Assembly: GCA_030447925.1 (NCBI GenBank)
Contig: JAUJNX010000014.1
Location: 1-64,000, forward strand
Reading direction: 5' to 3'
DNA length: 64,000 nucleotides
Origin: Egibacteraceae bacterium
GTDB taxonomy: Bacteria; Actinomycetota; Nitriliruptoria; Euzebyales; Egibacteraceae
Shown here: positions 43,100 through 50,821 of the stretch, piece by piece
Layout of the letters: each line of letters opens with the position of its first letter
Position numbering within the stretch: position 1 is the first letter of the stretch
Translations under genes and position numbers: made by a program
Notes under the pieces: model-generated
The model's database searches: none
Seen by the model: the letters and a program-made list of their open reading frames with translations, nothing else
Told to the model about the DNA's origin: nothing

Positions 43100-43965
43100 G
43101 CGGCACCCGCGCGGTCCTCAGCACCTGCGCCGTCCTTGCTTGCGTTGTCCGCGTCTGCTTTGGGCGCTGTTGTCGGGCCCGGGGGCAGGTCGGTCTGCAT
43201 CCTGAGCTGCTGGAGAACCTGCTGGGCGCGGCGGACGCTGACACCGGTGGCTGCGGCGGCTTGGGGGCCGGTCACGGTGGTCCCGCGCACCTGCGCGGCG
43301 GTGAGCAGTTCCGCGATGCGCTCGCGTGTGTCGGGGGTCCTGGCCGCCGCCGGGGACTGTCGATCGGCCGCTGCGGTGCGTTCCGCCTGTTGCCCCGCGG
43401 CGGGTTCGGGCCAAGTCGGCAGCGCTGCGGGCGGGGTGGGTCGGGTGAGGCGGCGGGCTTCGCTCATGAGTAGTTCGATGGCGGCGAGTTGGGCGAGGGG
43501 TGGGAGGGCGGCGATGAGTTGGGCGTCGAGGTGGTCGGGGGCGTGGGCGATGTTGAGGAGCAGGGAGGCGAGGGTGGAGGCCGCGACGTAGGCCCAGGCG
43601 AAGGGTGCGCGTATGCCTGCGCGGCTGCGGGCGTAGACGACGAGGGTGGCGGCGACGGTGAAGGTGTCAACGAGTAGGGGTGCGGCCCAGCCGAGGGCGG
43701 GTGGGAACGCGCCGGTGGCGACGGCGTGGGTGCTGATGGCGTCGAAGGAGACGAGGAAGGCGAGGACGGCGACGGCTGCGACCAGGGCGCCGGCGGCGGC
43801 GAGGACGAGCCGGTCGCCGCGTGGCGTACCGGGTGTCGTGGCGTGGTCGGGGTTGGCGGTGGGTTGCAGGGGGGTCGCACCCTGGGTGCCTGGCCGGTGC
43901 GGCGGATCGGTGGTGGCGGCCACGGCTGCTCCGGGGGTGCTCGGCGTGGTGGGCTGGGGGGTCAT
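43096..43965 (-). CDS. DUF2637-type membrane protein of integrative elements
   Basis: A 289-residue protein. After a Pro/Thr-rich start come membrane segments (LVLAAAGALVAAVAVLAFLV, ALGWAAPLLVDTFTVAATLV, FAWAYVAASTLASLLLNIAH and LIAALPPLAQLAAIELLMSE), the DUF2637 pattern common on actinobacterial mobile elements. The C-terminal 90 residues look like a winged helix (AAATGVSVRRAQQVLQQLR). It may couple membrane and DNA in transfer. It overlaps the relaxase stop (ATGA). Confidence 0.82.
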   Translation of the reverse strand: MTPQPTTPSTPGAAVAATTDPPHRPGTQGATPLQPTANPDHATTPGTPRGDRLVLAAAGALVAAVAVLAFLVSFDAISTHAVATGAFPPALGWAAPLLVDTFTVAATLVVYARSRAGIRAPFAWAYVAASTLASLLLNIAHAPDHLDAQLIAALPPLAQLAAIELLMSEARRLTRPTPPAALPTWPEPAAGQQAERTAAADRQSPAAARTPDTRERIAELLTAAQVRGTTVTGPQAAAATGVSVRRAQQVLQQLRMQTDLPPGPTTAPKADADNASKDGAGAEDRAGAA

Positions 43966-46900
43966 AGGTCCAGGCCGATGGGTGCGGGCCACTCGCGGGC
44001 GGGCGGACGCGGCGCAGGCGCGGCGGGCGCCGCGGGCGTTGCCGGGCGGGGGGCGACTTCGGGCTGGTGGTCGACGAGGCCCGTTGCCGTGGCGGGGGTG
44101 CTGTGGTCGGTGGCGAGGGTCTTCGCCTGGCTGCGCGCACCCTTGGCGGCCAGCGCACGTAAGGCGTGGTCGGCGGTGCGGGTGTTGGGGTCGGGGGCGG
44201 GCCCGTGGGTTTCGGCGGCGACGCCGAGCTCGTCGAGGGTGGTGATGGAGGTGTAGAGGTGGGCGGTGTCGCGGTGGCGGGTCAGCGCGGTGTACAGCCA
44301 CTGGGTGCCGACGGTGCGCGGGTCGGCGTAAACCCAGGCGCGGTCGACGGTGGCGCCTTGGGCTTTGTGGACGGTGAGGGCGTAGCCGTGGCCGAGGTGG
44401 CCGTCGCGCAGGTACCAGCCGGGTAGGACCACCTGGCGGGGTTCGGCGCCGTCGACGGTGACGGTCACCGCGCCGCCGCCTGCGGGGTCGATGGCGGTTA
44501 TGGCGCCGCGGGTGCCGTTGACGACGTCTAGGCGGCGGTCGTTGCGCAGGCAGACGATGCGGTCGCCGACGGCGTAGACGCGGCCGCCGGCGGTGAGCTG
44601 GTCGGCGCCGAGGCGGCCTTGGGCGCGGAGCAGGGTGCGGGCGGTGCGGTTGAGGGCGTCGGTGTGGTCGCGGCGGGCGGCGAGCATGACCGCCTGGCCG
44701 AGACTGCGGTCGGGTTGGGTGGCGGCCCAGGCTGCCCAGTCGATGGCCATGCGGTCGCGGGCGGTCGTGTCGGTGTCGGCGACGGTGAGCCGGTCGTGGT
44801 GGTGGTAGGCGGTGAGCAGGGGGGCGGGGTCGCCGTCGCGGAGGCGGGCCAGGACGTGGCGGTCCCAGTCGTGGACCTGGCGGCGGTTGGTGGCCAGCAC
44901 GATCGGGTCCAGCTGTCGGAGCAGGGCGGCGTAGAGGCCGCCGGCGCCGAGTTCGGGGAGCTGGGCGGGGTCACCGACCAGCACGAGGCGGACGTCGTCG
45001 CGGCGGGCGCGGAGAAGCAGCTTGGCCAGGGTGCGGGTGTCGACCATCCCGGCCTCGTCCACGATCAGGACCGACCCTGCCGGCAGGCGGGGGAAGGGCC
45101 CGTCGATCGGGTCGTCGGGGTCCAGGTCGCGCAGCAGCGCGGCGATGGTGGTGGCGGCGATGTTGGTGTCCTGGGCGAGTTGCAGCGCCGCGCGGCCCGA
45201 CAGCGCGCAGCCGCGCACGTCGATCCCGGCGAGGGTGTAGGCACGGGCGGCGGCGGCCAGCGCTGCGGTTTTGCCGGTGCCGGCGGGGCCGATGACGACG
45301 TGGACGCCGCCGCGGTCGGTGGTGACCCGGCGGACGAGTGCTGCCTGTTCGGCGGCGAGGAAGGCGTGTTCGCCCAATGCGACGGCGACGCTGCGGTCAT
45401 CGGCGATGCCGCAGCGGGCGCCGCGCCGCTGGGTGGCGTCGTCGAGGGCTTGTTGTTCGGTGGCGAGCAGCTCGGGGGTGGAGTAGCGGGGCCGGGCGGC
45501 GGTGACGGTCACCGCGCCGCCCGGCCGGGCGGTGATGTGCCAGTCGGGCCGGTCACCGGCGACGCCGGGTTGGCGGGCGGGGACGCCCGCCTCGGCCGCG
45601 AGGGTCTGCGCCCGCCAGACCAGAACGGCGACGGGATCGTGGGCGGAGTCCAGTTCGCGTGCGGTCAACCTCGCGGTCAACCCGTCGGCGTCCACGCCCG
45701 CGGCGAGCAGCTGGGTGACCGCGTCGACCAGCGACGCCGAGGCGAGCACCTCCGGCCCGGCGGCGGGGGCGAGGCGGGTGAGCACGGCGTTGACGGCGGC
45801 GAGGTCGTCGCGGCGGTCAGGGTCAGCACCGTCGGGGTGCAGCAGCCGCACCGCGACGTGGGTGTCGGCGACGGTCTTGCGCGCCAGGGCGAGGATCTCC
45901 TCGCCCGGCGCGCCCGCGGGGAGGCGCTGCGCCCAGGCTCGGACGACATCGCCGAGGTCGAAGGTGGCGTCGGTGGCGGTCAGCCCGGATGGGCCGGCGA
46001 GTTCGGCGGCGATGGCTCCCAGCCGCGTCGGCGATAGCGACTGGACCGTGGTCTGGCCGAGCAGACGGGTGAAGTCGTCGGGGGTCCAGCCGTGCGCCTC
46101 GGCGATGGCCCGCCACCGCTGGCGCAGCGGTTGGCCGTCGGTGAACCGCTGCTTGGCTTGGCGGGTCTTGTAGGCGGCGAGTTCGGCTTCCCGGGCGGTC
46201 CAGTCGTGGCGGACCTCCCCGTCGCCGGCCTCGCCGCGTTCCACGGCGAGGTGGTCGCGCAGCTCGGCGGTGCGGGTGGAGAACACCTCGATCAGGGCGC
46301 GGGGGATGCCGGCGAGGTCGGCGTGTCCGTTGACGACCGGCCCCCATGCCACCCCGAGCCGGGCGGTGAGCTCGTGACGCAAGACCGCCTGGTACAGATA
46401 GCCCGCGGTTTTGGCGCCCGCGTACAGGTAGCGCGACTCGATGGTGCGCCACCGCCCGTCGTCGCCGGTGCGGGCGGTGTTGGCGATCAGCACGTGGGTG
46501 TGCAGGTGCGGGTCCAGGTTGCGGGAGCTGCGGTGGCGGAACGCCGCAGCGGCCAGCCCGTCGACCTGGACGTGCTCCACCCCGTTGGTGCCCCGGCGCG
46601 TGAACGCCGCATGGCCTTCCAGGTAGGCCAGCGCGGCGGCGACGGCGGCGTCGTGGGCTTCGCGGACCGCCTCGGCGGCGTCGGGTTCGGCGAGGGCCCA
46701 CAGCAGCGACACCGACTTGGGCGCGGCGACGGTGGCGTCCCACCCGGGCACCTTGCGGTTGCCGCGCATCCCGGCCAACCGTCCGCCGGCCGCGTCGGTG
46801 CCGCCGAGGAGCGCGCGGAGGGACTCGGCGGTGACGTCGCCGGTCGCGCCCAGTTCCGCGGCGGCGGTGCCGGCCCAGTAGCCGGCGACCTCGCCGGTGC

Positions 46901-46985
46901 CGACGTAGTAGTCCTCCACCCCGGTCGCCACCGTCGACAGGTAGTAGGCCTCCCCGCCCGCGGACAGCTTCGCGATCGTCAGCAT
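43962..46985 (-). CDS. MobF/TrwC-type conjugative relaxase with RecD-like helicase
   Basis: A 1,007-residue relaxase-helicase. The N-terminal relaxase starts MLTIAKLSAGGEAYYLSTVA with paired Tyr, and GYWAGTAAAELG follows. The metal-binding His triad is in RNLDPHLHTHVLIANTARTG. The C-terminal half is a RecD/TraI helicase: VHVVIGPAGTGKTAALAAAA (Walker A), VLIVDEAGMVDTRTLAKLLL (Walker B), and YALTVHKAQGATVDRAWVYA. It nicks oriT and unwinds the strand for transfer. No coupling protein or secretion genes are in the window. Confidence 0.95.
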   Translation of the reverse strand: MLTIAKLSAGGEAYYLSTVATGVEDYYVGTGEVAGYWAGTAAAELGATGDVTAESLRALLGGTDAAGGRLAGMRGNRKVPGWDATVAAPKSVSLLWALAEPDAAEAVREAHDAAVAAALAYLEGHAAFTRRGTNGVEHVQVDGLAAAAFRHRSSRNLDPHLHTHVLIANTARTGDDGRWRTIESRYLYAGAKTAGYLYQAVLRHELTARLGVAWGPVVNGHADLAGIPRALIEVFSTRTAELRDHLAVERGEAGDGEVRHDWTAREAELAAYKTRQAKQRFTDGQPLRQRWRAIAEAHGWTPDDFTRLLGQTTVQSLSPTRLGAIAAELAGPSGLTATDATFDLGDVVRAWAQRLPAGAPGEEILALARKTVADTHVAVRLLHPDGADPDRRDDLAAVNAVLTRLAPAAGPEVLASASLVDAVTQLLAAGVDADGLTARLTARELDSAHDPVAVLVWRAQTLAAEAGVPARQPGVAGDRPDWHITARPGGAVTVTAARPRYSTPELLATEQQALDDATQRRGARCGIADDRSVAVALGEHAFLAAEQAALVRRVTTDRGGVHVVIGPAGTGKTAALAAAARAYTLAGIDVRGCALSGRAALQLAQDTNIAATTIAALLRDLDPDDPIDGPFPRLPAGSVLIVDEAGMVDTRTLAKLLLRARRDDVRLVLVGDPAQLPELGAGGLYAALLRQLDPIVLATNRRQVHDWDRHVLARLRDGDPAPLLTAYHHHDRLTVADTDTTARDRMAIDWAAWAATQPDRSLGQAVMLAARRDHTDALNRTARTLLRAQGRLGADQLTAGGRVYAVGDRIVCLRNDRRLDVVNGTRGAITAIDPAGGGAVTVTVDGAEPRQVVLPGWYLRDGHLGHGYALTVHKAQGATVDRAWVYADPRTVGTQWLYTALTRHRDTAHLYTSITTLDELGVAAETHGPAPDPNTRTADHALRALAAKGARSQAKTLATDHSTPATATGLVDHQPEVAPRPATPAAPAAPAPRPPAREWPAPIGLDL

Positions 46986-47331
46986 CCCAGCCCCACTACT
47001 GGGGCGCCGACCGGCGAGAATCCACACCTGCCACCACAACGGCGGCGAGAAGCGGCGTCGGGGGAGGTGTGCAGCGGGTGGGGGGCTGCGGGGTGGGGGG
47101 CCAGCGCGGCTCCGCCAAGCCCCGCCGACCCCACGCCGCACTGCGGCGGCGGTGCGGGCGCCACCGGGTACCCAGACGGCGTGCATGCAGTGGTGGGCAT
47201 GGCGGCGGCCTGTTCGTCGCGACGGACCTGTCACAGGCACTACCGGCGCCTCACCCACCCCGATGTGGACGCCAGATCGGAAATTCATCCGGTCGCGTCC
47301 GCCGACCGGGTCACCGACGAGGTCACACACC

Positions 47332-47690
47332 GGGTCGCATCCGACCCAGCGGCCCACCGGCCCAGTCACCCGCGAGGTCGCATCCGCCGGGGCGGGCCGC
47401 CGGCCATGTCACCCGCGAGGTCGCATCCGACCCCGCGGGTCACCACGAGGTCGCATCCGACCCCGCGGGTCACCCACGAGGTGCACACACCCGCCCTCCC
47501 ACGACACGAGCGACGCGTACCGGATCGCCTCCGCCGGCGCAGGTCACCGGCGGGGTCACGCGCCGGGTCGCATCCGCGGATGCCGGTTACCGGTCGAGCC
47601 GTCCACCGAGCCGCAGCAACCCGAGGCAGGTTACGGGCGGGGTCGCGCCCGCGGGCGCGGGTCACCGGCCTCGCCAGGCCGGGTCGCATG
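47332..47690. repeat. direct repeats upstream of the relaxase, candidate oriT or iterons
   Basis: The motif GGTCGCATCCG occurs at 47332, 47376, 47419, 47449 and 47566, with a variant at 47682. GGTCACC or GTCACC blocks lie between. Around 47409-47470 the two form nearly perfect 30-31 bp direct repeats. The stretch 46986-47784 has no convincing gene. Its place beside the relaxase suggests an origin of transfer; iterons for a Rep protein are the alternative. Confidence 0.6.
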
Positions 47691-47784
47691 GCCGGTGGCG
47701 GTTCCGGGTGGATCTGCCGGGCTTCGATCGCGCCGCGGACGTGCCAGACCCCTTGGCCCGCGGCCACTCGGAAGCTGAGCGCGG

Positions 47785-48309
47785 TTACCGGGCGGGCCGG
47801 CCGGCGGTGGCAGCGATGAGCCAGCGGCGGGCGGCGCGTCGGCTGGTCAGGACCGTGACCTCGGCGGGGCCGGCGTGCTGGTCGATCAGCGCGCGGACGC
47901 GCGGGCGCATCGACCGGCGGTAGTTCCAGACGTAGCGGACGAAGTCCCAGGTGATGCGGTCGTACGCGCCGGTGGCCTTGTCCTGCCCGCCGCCCTGGCG
48001 CAGCCGCCGGTGGGCGATGCCGGCCAGGCAGGTGGTGGCGGGCAGGTCCAGGAACACCACGGTGTCGGCGGCGGCGAGGCGGATGGGCAGGGTGGAGGCG
48101 TAGTTGCCGTCGATGACCCAGCTGGGCTCGGCGACCAGGTCGCGCTGGGCGGCTGCGAACTGCGCCTGCGGCAGCGGCGCCCACGCCTCGTCGTAGTAGA
48201 CGGCGTCGAGATGTGTGACCGGCAGGTCGAGCGCGGCGCCGAGCTGGCGCGCGAGGTGGGACTTGCCGCTGCCGCCGCAGCCGACGATCACGATCCGCTT
48301 CACGTCCAC
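47785..48309 (-). CDS. P-loop adenylate-kinase-like protein (topology-modulation type)
   Basis: A protein of about 174 residues with a kinase P-loop RIVIVGCGGSGKSHLARQLG, a DLPVTHLDAVYYDEAWAPLP segment and WVIDGNYASTLPIRLAAADT, then VVFLDLPATTCL. This is the FlaR/'DNA topology modulation protein' kind of small P-loop kinase. The real substrate is unknown. GTG starts at 48309 and 48303 are both possible. Confidence 0.8.
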   Translation of the reverse strand: MDVKRIVIVGCGGSGKSHLARQLGAALDLPVTHLDAVYYDEAWAPLPQAQFAAAQRDLVAEPSWVIDGNYASTLPIRLAAADTVVFLDLPATTCLAGIAHRRLRQGGGQDKATGAYDRITWDFVRYVWNYRRSMRPRVRALIDQHAGPAEVTVLTSRRAARRWLIAATAGRPAR

Positions 48310-48365
48310 CTCGCCCAGGTCGCCGCGCACGGATGCTTGCACAGCCGCCTCGTGCCGGCCGCGGA

Positions 48366-48923
48366 TCAGCCGTAGGCGTCGGCGGTCACCTGGCGGATCG
48401 CGCGGGTCAGCGCGTCGCGCAGCGGGCGGTGACGGTCGCCCAGCGCGTGATCGGATCCGTTGCGGTCCGGGTAGCGCCACACCGGCCCACGCCGGTAGAT
48501 CTCGGGTTCCCACAGGTAGCGGGGGTGCACGTGGCCGTGCAGCTGGTGGTGGCTGTTGCCGAGCACCTCGTAGTTGAGCCGCCAGAACTCCGGGTCGGCC
48601 GCACCGCAGGCGAGCTGGACGGCCTCGCCGAGCAGCGCCAGGTCGTACAGGAACGCCGCCCGCCGCGCGCGGGGCAGCTCGACGAGCTGATCGACCCCGG
48701 GGTCCTCGTACAGCAGCAGGCTGTAGCCGGGCAGGTGCTGGGTGTCGCCAATCACCGCCCACCCGGTGCGCATGCGCGCGAGCACCGTCGGGTTCTCGCC
48801 GCGCTCGGCCGCCCCGACCCGGTCGCTGCGCCAGTCCGTGTCCGTGTCCGTGTCCGCGCCCGTGTCCGTGTCCGTGTCCGTGTCCGTGTCCGTGTCCGTG
48901 TCCGTGTCCGTGTCCGTGTCCAC
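48366..48923 (-). CDS. HIT-family hydrolase with N-terminal Asp-Thr repeats
   Basis: A protein of about 185 residues. The N-terminus is a run of Asp-Thr dipeptides from a hexamer repeat. The family start WRSDRVGAAERGENPTVLAR then follows, with WAVIGDTQHLPGYSLLLYED and the histidine triad LHGHVHPRYLWEPE. HIT proteins hydrolyse or transfer nucleotides. The GTG at 48923 follows AGGACG; a GTG at 48971 is also in frame. It is divergent from the AbiEi-like remnant. Confidence 0.75.
   Translation of the reverse strand: MDTDTDTDTDTDTDTDTDTDTGADTDTDTDWRSDRVGAAERGENPTVLARMRTGWAVIGDTQHLPGYSLLLYEDPGVDQLVELPRARRAAFLYDLALLGEAVQLACGAADPEFWRLNYEVLGNSHHQLHGHVHPRYLWEPEIYRRGPVWRYPDRNGSDHALGDRHRPLRDALTRAIRQVTADAYG
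48835..48922. repeat. GTGTCC hexamer microsatellite
   Basis: About 14 copies of GTGTCC in tandem, with one interruption (GCGCCC near 48855). On the minus strand they encode Asp-Thr repeats at the start of the HIT protein. Six-base units keep the frame when copies are lost or gained. Confidence 0.9.
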
Positions 48924-48953
48924 CTGCCCACGTCCTAGCACAGGAGCCGTGCC

Positions 48954-49100
48954 GTGAAGGAACTGCAACACCTCGCCCGCCTGTCGACCTCGCGGAGGGC
49001 CAGTACGGCCTGGTCACCGTCGCCCAGGCGACCGGCCGCGGCGTCCCGCCCCGCCGCCTTGACGACCCGATCGACGGCGACGTACTCGAGAGATCCACCA
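48954..49100 (+). pseudogene. remnant of an AbiEi-type antitoxin N-terminus
   Basis: A GTG with AGGAGC upstream opens VKELQHLARL. After a missing base near 48984 it continues as DLAEGQYGLVTVAQATGRGV and PPRRLDDPIDGDVLER, the winged helix that starts AbiEi-family antitoxins. The match fades after about 49100 and no toxin gene follows. It looks like a broken type IV toxin-antitoxin or resistance gene. Confidence 0.5.
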
Positions 49101-49516
49101 CTACGCCCGTCCCGCGCCACCAGACCCTGGCCGCAGCACCCCGCGGCCGACCGCCCCAGCAGCCAGCGCGAGGCCTTCGGCCCCCGTCCAACAGGCTCCT
49201 GGCACCGCAGTCGACCTCGGCCGAGTACCGACCTGCGTCGACCCCGGTCGCCTCCAGCGGCCCCCACAACCGCGACCAGCGGGCACACCACGCATGTACA
49301 CATGCCGGGGCCGAATCACGCCTGTCCACCAACAGTGCACCGAGGGAAACTCCTCCGTGTCCGACCAGCAGTCCCCCCATCTCGTGGAACGACTTACAGA
49401 GCGCCGCGCCGGCTACGTCCAGCGGGAACGGCAGCGCCCCCGCCGAGGCCAGCGGACGCCCTACCCCCCAAGCGTGATGGATGATTCAGTCAGAGTCGGA
49501 CCGGTCGACCCATGGC
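49101..49516. other. no gene recognised
   Basis: Several frames stay open here because of GC content, but none shows a domain, a ribosome site or consistent codon use. It may be decayed DNA following the AbiEi-like remnant. Confidence 0.4.
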
Positions 49517-50671
49517 TCAGGCGGCGTCACCGCGGAGTAGTAGCGCGGCGATCTCGCGGCCGTGCCGGTCGTAGCTGCCCGCTTCCGCGGCTGCCAGGCC
49601 GTGCGCCCCGAGGCGTTCGTCCTCGTCGCGGAGGTGGCCGTCAAGGGTGAGGCGGGTCTTGAGCTGGGTGCGGATGAGCTGGACCGCCCGAAGCTCGGAG
49701 AAATTGGGCTGGTTGCGGCCACGGTCGATCAACCCCCACGCCCGCTCGATGGTCGCGATCGACTCTGGGTGGCCCACCGCGGCCTGGCCCCGGGCAAGTC
49801 CCTCCAGGAGGAACGCGGTGCCGATGTCGCCCAGCTCGTCGGTGTTGCCGAGGAGCCGATCGGTCAGCCCAGCGATCTGGCGGACGCCTTGGTCGTCGCC
49901 GACGTAGCCGGCGTTCACGGCGGCGGCGCGGAGCAGCTCGGCTTGCCAGGCGGGGTCGAGCGCGCCGTCCTGCAGAAACCTGCGGGAGAGTACGTAGGCG
50001 TCGTCGTAGCGGCCTGTCAGGTAGAGCGCGCCCTCACGACTCATGTCGGCGAGCTGGAGGAGACGGGCGTCTTGGAGGTACTCGGCCACCCGCTGCTGCT
50101 CTTCGACCTGCGGCGAAACGACGGCCCACGAGTCGGCAGGGAGCACGTAGTCCAGATGGCTCTTGCACTGCTCGACCAAGAGGCGGACGAGCTCGCCGAG
50201 GAGGTGGGACTGGGCCCGGTCGCTGGTGGTGCGGCGGGCGAGCAGCCGGATCCAGCGGGCGGAACGCGCAGACAGATCGGCGGCCTCCTGCGGACGTCCC
50301 GCTAGTCGGAGCTGGCGAGCCTCCGTCGCCTCCTCGTCAAGCAGGCGAAGGGACTCGTCCGTGCCGAGCAGTACCTCCGAGGCGATCTGGTGACGGCGGA
50401 GGACATCGGTCTCATAGGCGCTCCGCAGTCGCGCGACCTCGACGTCGCCCAGGGCCAGCGCGTTGGCGATGCGCTCCACGTCGCCGGGCTGAGGCGCCTG
50501 CTGGCCGCTCTCCAGCCGGCTGACGCTGGAGTGGTCCAGATGCAGGAGGAGCCCGAGATCGAGTTGGCGGACCTTGCGCGCCTTCCGCAGCTCGCGGAGC
50601 GCGACGCCGAAGGTCTGGGGGGCGGACAGGGCTGCGACGTCGGACGGTGCCGACGTCGGGTGTGCCTCCAT
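49517..50671 (-). CDS. XRE-family regulator with TPR-like C-terminal domain
   Basis: A 384-residue protein. The HTH lies at about residues 20-75: FGVALRELRKARKVRQLDLG, LLLHLDHSSVSRLESGQQAP. The rest is all helical with TPR-like pairs (ALYLTGRYDDAYVLSRRFLQ and AELLRAAAVNAGYVGDDQGV). This architecture is common in actinobacterial regulators that respond to a small molecule or peptide. It is divergent from the reductase-kinase-HD operon with 150 bp between, and most likely controls it. RBS AGGAGG before the ATG. Confidence 0.88.
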   Translation of the reverse strand: MEAHPTSAPSDVAALSAPQTFGVALRELRKARKVRQLDLGLLLHLDHSSVSRLESGQQAPQPGDVERIANALALGDVEVARLRSAYETDVLRRHQIASEVLLGTDESLRLLDEEATEARQLRLAGRPQEAADLSARSARWIRLLARRTTSDRAQSHLLGELVRLLVEQCKSHLDYVLPADSWAVVSPQVEEQQRVAEYLQDARLLQLADMSREGALYLTGRYDDAYVLSRRFLQDGALDPAWQAELLRAAAVNAGYVGDDQGVRQIAGLTDRLLGNTDELGDIGTAFLLEGLARGQAAVGHPESIATIERAWGLIDRGRNQPNFSELRAVQLIRTQLKTRLTLDGHLRDEDERLGAHGLAAAEAGSYDRHGREIAALLLRGDAA

Positions 50672-50739
50672 CGCCGCCTCCTAGGCGCGCGAATCTTGCT
50701 GTCGGGTGAGCCGAGGAGAGCGTACCCGGGGACTGGCGA

Positions 50740-50757
50740 CTTGCGGGATCACGCAAG
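50740..50757. promoter_or_regulatory. inverted repeat, likely operator of the XRE regulator
   Basis: CTTGCG-GGATCA-CGCAAG is a perfect 6-6 inverted repeat in the divergent region. A -10-like TACGCT at 50779-50784 serves the reductase-like gene, and the repeat sits just upstream of where its -35 would be. Confidence 0.6.
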
Positions 50758-50821
50758 CGCCGCCCCAGAGCCCATCCCTACGCTGCTGACGACGAACCTG
50801 ACGGACGCCCGGAGGTGCAGC

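Noticed and set aside
47332..47690. CRISPR array suggested by repeated GGTCGCATCCG blocks
   Set aside because: Repeat units are short and unevenly spaced, spacers share sequence with each other, and no cas gene is near.
48835..48922. CRISPR or attachment-site reading of the GTGTCC run
   Set aside because: It is a simple hexamer microsatellite without spacers.
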